Source of the DNA: Desulfurococcales archaeon
GTDB taxonomy: Archaea > Thermoproteota > Thermoprotei_A > Sulfolobales > Ignisphaeraceae
NCBI GenBank assembly: GCA_028276605.1
Contig: JAPYWC010000025.1
Location: 1-10,349, forward strand
Reading direction: 5' to 3'
Length of the DNA: 10,349 nt
Below the pieces are notes generated by a model. It made no database searches, was not told the origin of the DNA, and saw only the letters and a list, made by a program, of their open reading frames with translations. Below are positions 1 through 6,848 of this stretch, one piece after another. Numbering within the stretch: the stretch's first letter is position 1; every line of letters starts with the position of its first letter. The position numbers and the translations under genes are program-made.

Positions 1-745
1 TAACTGCCTCTCCTTCCCTGAATTCCCCGGCTAAGATCTTCTCAAATAGCTCCATATTTTGTGCAGGATCCTGATTCCTATGTGGACAAGCCTTGCCAGC
101 ATTCCTGTATTCTCTAAATACCTCAGCTTTGCATAGATCTACATATGCGTAGTTCATCTCTATAAGCTTCTTAGCTATTTCATAGAAGGTCTCCATTCTT
201 AAACTTTGAATGTACTTTTCATCCCACTTAATACCGAGCCATGCAAGGTCGTCTTCAATAACTTTGTATGAAAACACTAGTGGCCTCTTTATTCTGGGGT
301 CTGTGTCCTCAAACCTTAACACAAATTTTCCTTTATACATTCTTGCATATTCGTAACTTAAGATAGCTGCTCTAGCATTTCCTAAATGTATTGGGAAATC
401 AGGGTTTGGAGCAAATCTCGTGACAACCACGCCCCATGATTCAACATTTGGTAGTGGTGGTAATACCCTTTCTTCTTTCTTTACCTCTTTCTGCTCTAGC
501 AACCCTAGAGCCTCTGCCAAGTTTTTCAATTCAGTATCGCTTAAACTATTAACTCTGTTCACCACTTCCTCAACAATCTTTGCCACGTCTTTTGCTCTTT
601 GCTTTAGCTCCTTAAATTCGCCAAGAACCTTATTAATCACAGGGCCTACCTTGGCTGCGCCATACTTAAGCCTGTTCTCAACAGCGTACTTTAGAGCTGC
701 TTTCTCAATCTGCTCTTTAAGAGCATCGAGGTAGTCTACGGACAT
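1..745 (-). CDS. gltX: Glutamyl-tRNA synthetase, archaeal type (N-terminal 248 residues; continues past the left edge)
   Basis: This class I aminoacyl-tRNA synthetase charges tRNA-Glu with glutamate in the cytoplasm; in archaea the same enzyme normally also makes Glu-tRNA-Gln for later amidation. I translated the open frame by hand. Residues 1-95 form the helical N-terminal extension typical of archaeal/eukaryotic GluRS, with coiled-coil-like heptads around 40-90. The catalytic Rossmann domain starts near residue 104: RFAPNPDFPIHLGNARAA (110-127) contains the HIGH-equivalent HLGN at 120-123, and RFEDTDP lies at 144-150. The stop and the KMSKS region are outside the window. ATG at 745 is the first possible start, because an in-frame TGA lies four codons upstream, and a GGTGAG site sits 8 nt before it. 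The first 29 bp overlap the end of the upstream gene, which suggests translational coupling. The family assignment is very secure. Confidence 0.96.
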   Translation of the reverse strand, partial: MSVDYLDALKEQIEKAALKYAVENRLKYGAAKVGPVINKVLGEFKELKQRAKDVAKIVEEVVNRVNSLSDTELKNLAEALGLLEQKEVKKEERVLPPLPNVESWGVVVTRFAPNPDFPIHLGNARAAILSYEYARMYKGKFVLRFEDTDPRIKRPLVFSYKVIEDDLAWLGIKWDEKYIQSLRMETFYEIAKKLIEMNYAYVDLCKAEVFREYRNAGKACPHRNQDPAQNMELFEKILAGEFREGEAV

Positions 746-1259
746 CGGCCTCGCTCACCACAATACATAACATCTTTTGAGGAGCTTCTTCAGATTCAAT
801 AACATCGCCAATATAAATAGCGACTCCAGAAACTTCAGCTCTAACTGTACGTACCTCAAGTTTATTTGTAACAACGTAAAAAATCTTTGTGTCTTCACTG
901 ACTTTATCCCCCTCACTAATGAGCGGGTACACATTAACGCCTTTACCTTCAATTAGAAACACTTTTGTTTTGGCAGGCACATACAGTACTTGATTAAGAG
1001 CAGGGCTAAACACTGCTATATCCGATTTGAGTACTCCTTCAATGAGGTCGACAGCTAGTTCTGGTAATCTCTCATACACAATCTCAACAAATCTTTTTTC
1101 ACAGTTGCTAAGCTCATCCTTTATAGTATAGAAACAAAGACGTTTGGTATCGATACATATCTGTGATGCGAAATTAACTATAAGATTTAAGTAGGCTTTA
1201 TCTTCAAGACTTTTCACATATTCGTAATCAATGTAAGCTACCGGAAAAAACATGCTCAA
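717..1259 (-). CDS. DUF2118-like archaeal protein with a predicted lipoyl/biotinyl-like (barrel-sandwich) C-terminal half
   Basis: The biochemical function is unknown. The sequence resembles the archaeal family DUF2118, recognised from memory and not searched. With the start used here the protein has 180 residues. An alpha/beta N-terminal half is followed by PELAVDLIEG (66-75), then a beta-rich half: ISEGDKVSEDTKIFYVVTNK (114-133), EVRTVRAEVSGVAIYI (135-150). The eGdkV / TNK / vsGva order looks like a biotinyl/lipoyl barrel-sandwich fold, with K133 near the place of the modified lysine, but the biotin motif EAMKM is absent. No signal peptide or membrane segment is seen. Three starts are possible: TTG 1283, TTG 1259 and ATG 1253. 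I chose 1259 because GGTGAG lies 6 nt before it; 1253 is nearly as good. The 3' end overlaps gltX by 29 bp, and the GGPP synthase gene ends 38 bp upstream, so it is probably cotranscribed with both. Confidence 0.72.
   Translation of the reverse strand: MSMFFPVAYIDYEYVKSLEDKAYLNLIVNFASQICIDTKRLCFYTIKDELSNCEKRFVEIVYERLPELAVDLIEGVLKSDIAVFSPALNQVLYVPAKTKVFLIEGKGVNVYPLISEGDKVSEDTKIFYVVTNKLEVRTVRAEVSGVAIYIGDVIESEEAPQKMLCIVVSEADVRRLPRCS
754..759 (-). promoter_or_regulatory. Shine-Dalgarno site of gltX
   Basis: GGTGAG on the minus strand, 8 nt before the ATG at 745. It matches the archaeal anti-SD core (GGAGGTGAT complement) and lies inside the 3' end of the preceding gene, so gltX translation is probably re-initiated or coupled there. 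Confidence 0.7.
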
Positions 1260-1265
1260 AATCTT

Positions 1266-1271
1266 CTCACC
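1266..1271 (-). promoter_or_regulatory. Shine-Dalgarno site that decides the start of the DUF2118-like gene
   Basis: GGTGAG on the minus strand, 6 nt before TTG 1259 and 12 nt before ATG 1253. It lies inside the longest reading frame (TTG 1283), which has no comparable site of its own, so the longest start is the least likely. Confidence 0.6.
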
Positions 1272-1297
1272 TACAACAATCAACTAGTGCAACTGGT

Positions 1298-2296
1298 TTA
1301 CTTAGCTCTTTCAATCATGTATAGAACAAGTTCTTTAAACATGTTAAGAGCTTCAGTATCTTGTGCAGATATTGTGTTAAGAGTATTGATTGCTCTCTCG
1401 GCATACATCTTCGCCAATGACTGAGCATATTCAAGTGCACCACTATCAATTATTAGTTTAGCTGCTTCTCTGAATTCATCCATTGTTGCAGACCTATTCC
1501 CAAGTACCTTCAGAAGTTTCTCTCTCTTTGCCTGCTCTAAGTTCTTAAGAGCGTATATTACTAGTATTGTCATTTTACCTTCCCTTAAATCACTGTAGAC
1601 TGGCTTACCCAGCACTTTTTCATCTCCGATAAGCCCTAATATATCATCCTTTATCTGAAAGGCTATACCTGCATTCATCATTACATTGAACAGCTTATCC
1701 ATCAGATCTTGCGATGCCCCAGCTAAAACAGCTCCAATCTTTGCTGAAAACGCAAAAAGCGCTGCTGTCTTCTTTGACACCATATCTATATAGTCCTTTA
1801 CATCAACATCGGACTTGCTGGGTAGTATCATGTCAAGGGCTTGACCCTCAGCAACTGTTATTGCGGCTTCTGTTAGGAAATCCAATGCCTTGACAACATT
1901 TGTGCTTGGAACCCCTAGCTCTAAGGCTTTGAGAAGGCATTTATATGCATATGCATATAGCAGATCGCCTGCAACTATGGCCGTATCTATACCCCAAATC
2001 CTGTGAACTGTTGGAACCCCTCTTCTAAACTCATCCTTATCTATTATATCATCATGTACGAGCGTAAATGTGTGAAGAACCTCTACCGCAGCTGCGCCAG
2101 GTATTGCTATGTTCTCGTTACCTCCAGCAATCCTTGCAGAAAGAACTACCACTAGTGGTCTAAGCCTTTTACCTCCCGCTTTTATATAGTGCAACGCAGC
2201 ATCATAGAGCACTTGAGGGGTTCCTTTGACTGTCTCATATATGAATGAGTCTACTTTTCTGCTCAGCTCCTCAGCATACCTAAGGAGTTCCTCCAT
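1298..2296 (-). CDS. gds: Geranylgeranyl diphosphate synthase (trans-prenyltransferase)
   Basis: This enzyme condenses IPP with allylic diphosphates to give geranylgeranyl diphosphate, the C20 chain of archaeal ether lipids. The 332-residue length fits the family. Visible motifs are GGKRLRP (41-47; K43, R44 and R46 bind diphosphate), the first aspartate-rich motif HDDIIDKDEFRRG (81-93; D82, D83, D86), GQALD (151-155), K175-K176 and the second aspartate motif QIKDDILGLIGD (214-225; D217, D218). F77 sits five residues before the first DDxxD. That is the position and residue known from Sulfolobus acidocaldarius GGPP synthase to set C20 length, so a C20 product is inferred. The ATG start follows the isomerase stop by 10 bp with GGGGT just upstream. 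A TATA-like element about 30 bp upstream may add an internal promoter. Family assignment is certain; exact chain length is inference. Confidence 0.95.
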   Translation of the reverse strand: MEELLRYAEELSRKVDSFIYETVKGTPQVLYDAALHYIKAGGKRLRPLVVVLSARIAGGNENIAIPGAAAVEVLHTFTLVHDDIIDKDEFRRGVPTVHRIWGIDTAIVAGDLLYAYAYKCLLKALELGVPSTNVVKALDFLTEAAITVAEGQALDMILPSKSDVDVKDYIDMVSKKTAALFAFSAKIGAVLAGASQDLMDKLFNVMMNAGIAFQIKDDILGLIGDEKVLGKPVYSDLREGKMTILVIYALKNLEQAKREKLLKVLGNRSATMDEFREAAKLIIDSGALEYAQSLAKMYAERAINTLNTISAQDTEALNMFKELVLYMIERAK

Positions 2297-2306
2297 TTAG
2301 ACCCCA

Positions 2307-3404
2307 CTATCTAGTGCTACAGCAGTATATATAAGCCTGTTTATTTCGAAGTGTTAGCCTTCTTGCACATATCCAGTAAGCAAGATTTCCCTTAATCAGT
2401 ATAGGTGCAGTCTTCAACTCCTCAATATTTCTAGCTCCTACAAGCACCATTGAAGCCCTTAGCTGATTTAATAGCGTCTGAATGAACTCCCTAGCATTAC
2501 CCATTATCACTGCTTTAAGGAACGGCTGAGCAATTCCTGCAATATCAGCGCCTAATGCAATTACCTTTGCCACATCTAAACCTGTTCTAATGCCTCCACT
2601 ACCAATAACAGTAATGTCATTCGCTACACTACGTGCCTCACAAACTGCTGCGGCTGTGGGTATACCCCATGCAATAAAAGGCTCGCCGTGAAGTGTTAAA
2701 TGCTTGCCCGCTTTCTCAGCCCTCATCAACTCAATCTTAACCCAGTTAGTGCCTCCAGCACCTGCCACATCAAAGATCTTTACCCCCACACTATAAAGTT
2801 TCTCTACAACCTCTCTGGACAACCCATTGCCGACTTCCTTCACTATTATTGGAACCTTTAAGCGCTGAACGAGCTCTGCAATAATGTTTACTATGCCTTC
2901 AAAGTCTCTATCACCCTCCACCTGCATAAGCTCCTGAGCAGGGTTTAGATGAATAGCTAAAGCATCTGCTTCAATGCTTGCAACAATTGTTTCTATATGC
3001 TCGAATGTGAGGCTCTTTAGCTGAGCAAAACCAATATTCGATATGACTGGAACGCTATGAGCAACCTCTCTAACAACTCTGTATGTCCTTATAAGTGAGG
3101 GGTTGTTTATCATTGCCCTCTGACTTCCAACTCCTATAGCTACACGAAACTCCTCCGCAACTTCAGCCAGCTTTCTATTTATCTCGTAAGCCTTCTCCGT
3201 ACCTCCAGTCATACCAGATATGATTATTGGCGCTCCTAGCTTATACCCTAGAAACTCTACAGACGTATCCAACTTGTCTACAGAAACCTCTGGCAATGCT
3301 TGATGAATTAGTACAACATCTTCTAACAAAGTGGTTAGAGGTCCTTGAGATTGCGGTAAAAGAGCCAAGTCTATATGCTCTTGTTTTCTGCTCTCAATAT
3401 TCAT
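2307..3404 (-). CDS. fni: Isopentenyl-diphosphate delta-isomerase, type 2 (FMN-dependent)
   Basis: This soluble flavoenzyme interconverts IPP and DMAPP, supplying the primer for prenyl chain synthesis, and needs reduced FMN and Mg2+. It is a TIM-barrel protein of 365 residues, near the usual 350-370. Motifs in order: RKQEHI (6-11, substrate binding), SGMTGG (63-68), GVGSQR (91-96), IHLNPAQE (151-158; Q157 and E158 match the catalytic/Mg2+ positions), VKEVGNG (188-194), GAGGTNW (215-221) and GSGGIRTG (268-275, FMN phosphate). The start ATG overlaps the IPK stop as ATGA, preceded by GAGGGT. The last 15-18 residues (from about 348, ending YIYCCSTR) look like an extra tail beyond the usual end, and their DNA carries a TATA-like sequence. 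Substrate comes from the IPK just upstream, and the product goes to the prenyltransferase just downstream. Confidence 0.96.
   Translation of the reverse strand: MNIESRKQEHIDLALLPQSQGPLTTLLEDVVLIHQALPEVSVDKLDTSVEFLGYKLGAPIIISGMTGGTEKAYEINRKLAEVAEEFRVAIGVGSQRAMINNPSLIRTYRVVREVAHSVPVISNIGFAQLKSLTFEHIETIVASIEADALAIHLNPAQELMQVEGDRDFEGIVNIIAELVQRLKVPIIVKEVGNGLSREVVEKLYSVGVKIFDVAGAGGTNWVKIELMRAEKAGKHLTLHGEPFIAWGIPTAAAVCEARSVANDITVIGSGGIRTGLDVAKVIALGADIAGIAQPFLKAVIMGNAREFIQTLLNQLRASMVLVGARNIEELKTAPILIKGNLAYWICARRLTLRNKQAYIYCCSTR
2325..2335 (-). promoter_or_regulatory. Candidate internal TATA box for the GGPP synthase gene
   Basis: CTTATATATAC on the minus strand fits the crenarchaeal TATA consensus. 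Archaeal initiation about 25-27 nt downstream of the box centre would fall near 2303-2305, giving a leader of under 10 nt before the ATG at 2296, that is, an almost leaderless mRNA. It lies inside the last codons of the isomerase gene. The BRE upstream (AAATAAACAGG) is only partly convincing. Confidence 0.4.
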
Positions 3405-4180
3405 GGAGTTACCCTCGTTCCAGGAATAGCCTCTTTACAGAGGCTTGCACGTATAAAATCTTTCTTAAGTCCATTGAAAATTACAACCTCCTTTATATTG
3501 CTGTTCCAGTACCTCACACCCAGCATAAGTTTTGACCTCATCTCACCAGTAACATCAATTCTCTTGCTTTGAGTCCCAAAATCAATATAATTCACATCCC
3601 TTATGCTAACAACAGGCAAAAGTCTTGCCCCTGGCGCAGAGGGATGCTTATCGTAGACCCCATCAACATCAACAGCGAAAAGCAGTCTACAAGGTCTAAA
3701 CACATATGAGAGCCTCCATACAATCTCATCTCCGGACAGCACTTCAAAATCACTGCATGAGAATATTGCATCGCCATAAAGTACTGGTACAGCACCTTTT
3801 TTAATTGCTTCCTCTAACGGCTTTGAAAATAGTTGTAGCACACCATTACAGTCTCTATAAAAAATAGCATGAGTATCTACTGAAAAGGCTGGCACACCAA
3901 ACAGCTTTAAGGCGTCTACAATAATAGAATTGAGCTCCTTCATATAGTACACAACTTGAGAGAATGCATCAGCGTCTGGCACACCCTGATACTCCGCTAC
4001 TGTAGGATGCCCAAAGCTTCCACCTCCATGTACAATAATAATCTTGCTACCGCAGTTACTATACGCAATGCTAATCTCCCTTGCAATCCTAATAATCTCG
4101 TCGTATCTTAAGCGATAGTACTTACTTTTGTCAGTAATTACTGAGCCTCCCAGCTTTATCACATTAACTTCTGAGGACAT
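3401..4180 (-). CDS. ipk: Isopentenyl phosphate kinase
   Basis: This amino-acid-kinase-fold enzyme phosphorylates isopentenyl phosphate with ATP to IPP, the last kinase step of the archaeal modified mevalonate pathways. At 259 residues it has normal length. Motifs are KLGGSVITDK (9-18, ATP phosphate binding), HGGGSFGHP (51-59; H58 occupies the place of the histidine that distinguishes IPK within the fold), VLYGDAIF (133-140), LSGDEIVW (148-155), DVDGVYDKHP (171-180, nucleotide site), DVTGEMRSKL (209-218) and IPGTRV (252-257). The ATG start lies 20 bp after the stop of the 277-residue protein, with GAGG and AGG upstream but no perfect SD. Its stop overlaps the isomerase start by 4 bp. Its presence implies isopentenyl phosphate as an intermediate, so the organism uses an archaeal mevalonate variant and not the classical eukaryotic route. 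Confidence 0.96.
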   Translation of the reverse strand: MSSEVNVIKLGGSVITDKSKYYRLRYDEIIRIAREISIAYSNCGSKIIIVHGGGSFGHPTVAEYQGVPDADAFSQVVYYMKELNSIIVDALKLFGVPAFSVDTHAIFYRDCNGVLQLFSKPLEEAIKKGAVPVLYGDAIFSCSDFEVLSGDEIVWRLSYVFRPCRLLFAVDVDGVYDKHPSAPGARLLPVVSIRDVNYIDFGTQSKRIDVTGEMRSKLMLGVRYWNSNIKEVVIFNGLKKDFIRASLCKEAIPGTRVTP

Positions 4181-4200
4181 TAGGTCCTTGCCTCTTCACT

Positions 4201-5034
4201 TTAAACTATAGTCACAACTCTATAAGATTTTATGTCATTAATATCAATAACATGCTTAATATTGTGCGCGACAGGAATATCGTTTAGTTTTAGTGCCTCT
4301 CTAATTATACTGCTCTCTACTAGGTAGTACAGCGCTATGTATTTGCGTACCTGGTTATAGCTTTCCTCAGACCATGTATCCATATTCTGCGCCAAAAAGC
4401 TAATTACATGTGTTGCCATCTTGTATATTAATGACATGGCAACTTTATCGTAAGGATTCTCGATAGCTTTGTAAGCACTGGTATAGGGAATCTCAAATAT
4501 TTTAACTACCTCAACAAATCTATGCCCAAGCTTCACGAATTCATCATAGCCTCTAGCAATGCAAAGAGAGTTAAAGAGGTATGCACATCTAAGTGCTGTT
4601 ACATAGCCTGGATCTATCCCAAGAACTTTTTCATCCAACACACCAAGAAGTGAAAGAGCAAGTCCATAATCACTGTGACTAAGTCTTGACACAGTTTTAA
4701 AAACCTCTGCCGTAACAACAGCGAGTAACGATATTGATGGGGGCTCTGATGAGCAACCATATATCGATACTATGGGCTGAAGCTCTATATCCAGTTCATC
4801 AAAAAGTCTGCTTAGGAAATACAAACTGAGTTGGTTAAGTTCGTCACCAACACTATTCATGTATCTCTCTGCTTCACGACTTTTAATGAGCTTGACATCA
4901 AGAACACACTTAATTTTGGATGGAAGTGCTACAAATGGAAAGTAGATGCCTTTGATTGGTACACCTAACAGAGGAAATGGAACAAAAATTTCCTTCTTTA
5001 TTACCCTCTCAACGCCTCTATGGTGTTGACTCAA
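4201..5034 (-). CDS. Unrecognised 277-residue protein, possibly a strongly diverged GHMP kinase (mevalonate kinase slot)
   Basis: I do not recognise this protein with certainty. It sits between uS2 and IPK, where archaea often carry mevalonate kinase. Weak GHMP-like features follow in the right order: a strand then [15 protein letters not shown] (98-112), where kinases have P-x-x-x-[22 protein letters not shown] (139-154), resembling the SGxDxxxxxxGG segment that carries the catalytic aspartate (D141 here); then a helical region (165-250) and a final strand YRVVTIV. The glycine/serine loop of motif 1 and the GAGGGG loop of motif 3 are absent, and it is shorter than the usual 300-330 residues. 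Catalysis is therefore doubtful, and it may be a relic, a regulatory paralog or an unrelated family. The start is TTG at 5034 because no other start exists before codon 59. GAGG lies only 3 nt before it, and it overlaps uS2 by 17 bp. No membrane segment or signal peptide is visible. Confidence 0.85.
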   Translation of the reverse strand: MSQHHRGVERVIKKEIFVPFPLLGVPIKGIYFPFVALPSKIKCVLDVKLIKSREAERYMNSVGDELNQLSLYFLSRLFDELDIELQPIVSIYGCSSEPPSISLLAVVTAEVFKTVSRLSHSDYGLALSLLGVLDEKVLGIDPGYVTALRCAYLFNSLCIARGYDEFVKLGHRFVEVVKIFEIPYTSAYKAIENPYDKVAMSLIYKMATHVISFLAQNMDTWSEESYNQVRKYIALYYLVESSIIREALKLNDIPVAHNIKHVIDINDIKSYRVVTIV

Positions 5035-5647
5035 AAGCCTCAGGACCCACAGGCAAATTATCTGAAGGTCCTATAACCCCTCTTTCCCTCAGTATCTGTC
5101 TCGTTAAGATCCAGTAAAGCAGAGCTATTGATTTCCTGCCCTTATTGTTTGCCGGTATTGCTAGGTCCACCCCCTCAAGTCTATTGTCTGTACTAACAAA
5201 TGCCACTACTGGTATCCCTACCTGAAGTGCTTCCTCAAGAGCTTGAGATCCTGCCTTGGGATCTGTAAGTACAATAACGTCTGGCTCATAGTAGGTCTCT
5301 AGCTTAGGATTGGTTAGTGTACCTGGCAGAAACCTGCCAACAATAGCCTTTACACCTGTGAACTCAGCCATCTTAAGCACTGGTACCCTTCCATATTGCT
5401 TTGTCGCGACAACCATAATCTTTGAAGGTTCGTACCTGCTCAGGAACTTAGCTGCTATCCTAAGCCTTTCATCAGTTTTTCTGATATCGAGTATGTAAAG
5501 TCCGTCAGGTCTTACTCTAAATACAAACTTCTCCATATCCTTAGTGCATGTATGGGTACCTATATGAACGCCTGCCTGTAGGTATAGTTCTAATGGAACT
5601 AGAAGCTCTAATTGCTGTTGTTCGAGGACTTTACGCTCCTCTTCCAT
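5018..5647 (-). CDS. rps2: Small ribosomal subunit protein uS2
   Basis: A 30S ribosomal protein on the back of the small subunit head-body junction. At 209 residues it fits archaeal uS2, which lacks the long coiled coil of bacterial S2. Recognisable stretches are [20 protein letters not shown] (22-41), [15 protein letters not shown] (48-62), VVATKQYG (79-86), [12 protein letters not shown] (103-114), [12 protein letters not shown] (121-132), [12 protein letters not shown] (144-155) and [20 protein letters not shown] (164-183). A glutamine-rich N-terminus (Q10-Q12) precedes the conserved core. ATG lies 12 bp after the rpoN stop, with GGGGTG just upstream. The enolase, rpoK and Memo genes found near uS2 in some other archaea are absent here. 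The end overlaps the next gene by 17 bp. Confidence 0.97.
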   Translation of the reverse strand: MEEERKVLEQQQLELLVPLELYLQAGVHIGTHTCTKDMEKFVFRVRPDGLYILDIRKTDERLRIAAKFLSRYEPSKIMVVATKQYGRVPVLKMAEFTGVKAIVGRFLPGTLTNPKLETYYEPDVIVLTDPKAGSQALEEALQVGIPVVAFVSTDNRLEGVDLAIPANNKGRKSIALLYWILTRQILRERGVIGPSDNLPVGPEAFESTP

Positions 5648-5659
5648 AACAATACACCC

Positions 5660-5860
5660 CTACTTAACATTACCATATCTAATTACTTCTCTATATAGCT
5701 CTATATGAGATATAAGCATTCTTCTACAGCAGTACCTCTTGATACCGAGATCATCAAGAACCTTCGCTGGATCTTCACCTCTTTCTACACGCTTCTTAAA
5801 CTCTTCCCACTTCGCACCTATTGGGTAACCGCATGTAAAGCATCTAACAGGTATAATCAT
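5660..5860 (-). CDS. rpoN: DNA-directed RNA polymerase subunit N (Rpo10)
   Basis: A small zinc-binding subunit of archaeal RNA polymerase, homologous to eukaryotic Rpb10; with Rpo3, Rpo11 and Rpo12 it forms the assembly platform for the large subunits. The 66 residues contain the family's zinc bundle: [11 protein letters not shown] with C7 and C10, and RYCCRRM with C44 and C45. [20 protein letters not shown] (29-48) is diagnostic. Length is normal (about 65-70). The ATG is preceded by a near-perfect GGTGAT (5867-5872) at 6 nt, and the uS9 gene stops 7 bp upstream. It is cotranscribed with Rpo3 in the same cluster, which fits joint assembly. It is not the bacterial sigma-54 gene that shares the symbol. 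Confidence 0.97.
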   Translation of the reverse strand: MIIPVRCFTCGYPIGAKWEEFKKRVERGEDPAKVLDDLGIKRYCCRRMLISHIELYREVIRYGNVK

Positions 5861-5867
5861 GGCATCA

Positions 5868-6326
5868 TCACCTATACGACTTTTGCCTAAATCTTCTAGC
5901 GCTGTACCTCATCCACTTCTCAGGCTCTGTCTGCCTTGGATCACCTACAAGCATTGTTCTATCGTATGTCATATAAAGCTCTCTTATAATGGGATTCTCG
6001 AAAAACATTACAATGCCTCTAGCAACGGCTGTTCTAACTGCATAGGCTTGCGCCATTACACCTCCTCCTTCAACAGTTACTGATATGTCTATAGCATTCC
6101 TAAGATTCTCGCTTAACAGAAGCAGTGGCTCCAACATCTTTAGTCTAGCTAACTCAATAGGCCAAAGCTCAACGGGAATTCCATTAACTCTATAGCGCCC
6201 TATGCCAGATACTATAACAGCTCTCGCTATAGCAGTCTTTCTCTTACCATAGCTCAGAACGTACTTCTTTCCACCTATTATCTGCTTGTATGCACCTAGT
6301 ACCTTAAGAGTTGCTTCCTGCGCCAT
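5868..6326 (-). CDS. rps9: Small ribosomal subunit protein uS9
   Basis: A 30S head protein whose C-terminal tail reaches the P-site tRNA anticodon stem. The conserved core begins at [12 protein letters not shown] (26-37), followed by [14 protein letters not shown] (43-56), an [20 protein letters not shown] segment (86-105) and the C-terminal RRFRQKSYR (144-152), the universal basic end. At 152 residues it is some 15-20 longer than many archaeal uS9 because of the N-terminal part [20 protein letters not shown]. That part has no alternative start codon, and a strong GAGGTG lies 7 nt upstream of the ATG, so I take it as genuine. The ATG follows the uL13 stop with no gap. Confidence 0.97.
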   Translation of the reverse strand: MAQEATLKVLGAYKQIIGGKKYVLSYGKRKTAIARAVIVSGIGRYRVNGIPVELWPIELARLKMLEPLLLLSENLRNAIDISVTVEGGGVMAQAYAVRTAVARGIVMFFENPIIRELYMTYDRTMLVGDPRQTEPEKWMRYSARRFRQKSYR

Positions 6327-6848
6327 TTACATAGCACCTCTAGGGTTCCATCCCATAGCCTTTGCTAATTCAGCTACTGTTATAATATCACGTGGTCTCT
6401 TTCTAGCATGCTCGGAATTATCTATAGATATATCTATGAGTCTATATGCTGTTTTACCTTCAAATTGCTGTGGAATTCCTATATATGCCTTTACAAGCTT
6501 AATCAGTTTAAGTCTTCTGTTTATGTTCTTGGGTAGCATGTTCCTCACAGCCCTCTTAAACAATGATATTGGATGCCTTGGTCTGTGAATTGCGTGCCTA
6601 TAAGGATTTTTATGTGTTTTAACTTCAAACAGCAGCTTGTAACCCTCAATCACCCTCTTTCTGTCGCCTGTTAATACAGCCTTCTCTACGTTAACTACAT
6701 GAACCCTTATGCCTAGCTTCACAAGCTTTGCAACAATACTGGCGAGTCTGCCCAGTATCAATGAGCTAGCATCTATGATTATCTCCTGCTTATTTGCTAA
6801 TAGTTCTGAAGCGAATAGGTCCTTTGATGTTATCTCAACAATGTTCAT
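6327..6848 (-). CDS. rpl13: Large ribosomal subunit protein uL13
   Basis: An early-assembling 50S protein. Motifs are IIIDASSLILGRLAS (23-37), VHVVNVEKAVLTGDR (49-63), HKNPYRHAIHRPRHPISLFK (79-98), VRNMLPKN (101-108) and a C-terminal GWNPRG (166-171). At 173 residues it is roughly 20 longer than many archaeal uL13, owing to an N-terminal stretch MNIVEITSKDLFASELLANK that has no internal start codon. The ATG overlaps the eL18 stop as ATGA, with GGGGTGA 10 nt upstream, so the extension is well supported. The stop abuts uS9 directly. The pairing uL13-uS9 is conserved across bacteria and archaea. Confidence 0.96.
   Translation of the reverse strand: MNIVEITSKDLFASELLANKQEIIIDASSLILGRLASIVAKLVKLGIRVHVVNVEKAVLTGDRKRVIEGYKLLFEVKTHKNPYRHAIHRPRHPISLFKRAVRNMLPKNINRRLKLIKLVKAYIGIPQQFEGKTAYRLIDISIDNSEHARKRPRDIITVAELAKAMGWNPRGAM
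6335..6340 (-). promoter_or_regulatory. Shine-Dalgarno site fixing the uS9 start
   Basis: GAGGTG on the minus strand ends 8 nt before the ATG at 6326 and lies inside the last codons of uL13. It supports the long N-terminus of uS9, which has no other ATG, GTG or TTG before its conserved core. Confidence 0.7.

Noticed and set aside
420..734. Plus-strand open frame of 104 codons near the left edge
   Set aside because: It is antisense to the clearly recognisable GluRS N-terminus (HLGN and RFEDTDP on the minus strand); its S/F/L-rich composition is typical of a shadow frame.
755..952. Minus-strand alternative frame of 65 codons
   Set aside because: It lies in another frame inside the DUF2118-like gene, with no domain and no separate ribosome binding site.
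4218..4232. TATA-like CTTATAG before isopentenyl phosphate kinase as an internal promoter
   Set aside because: It is a weak match inside AT-rich coding sequence with no clear BRE; not distinguishable from background.
4744..4780. C/D-box sRNA candidate on the plus strand (TGATGA followed by CTGA)
   Set aside because: The CTGA is some 20 nt further than a D' box should be, no second C'/D pair is visible, and it lies antisense within a coding region.
5690..5701. TATA-like CTATATAG inside rpoN as a promoter for uS2
   Set aside because: It encodes conserved rpoN residues, has a poor BRE and is no better than several chance matches in the window.
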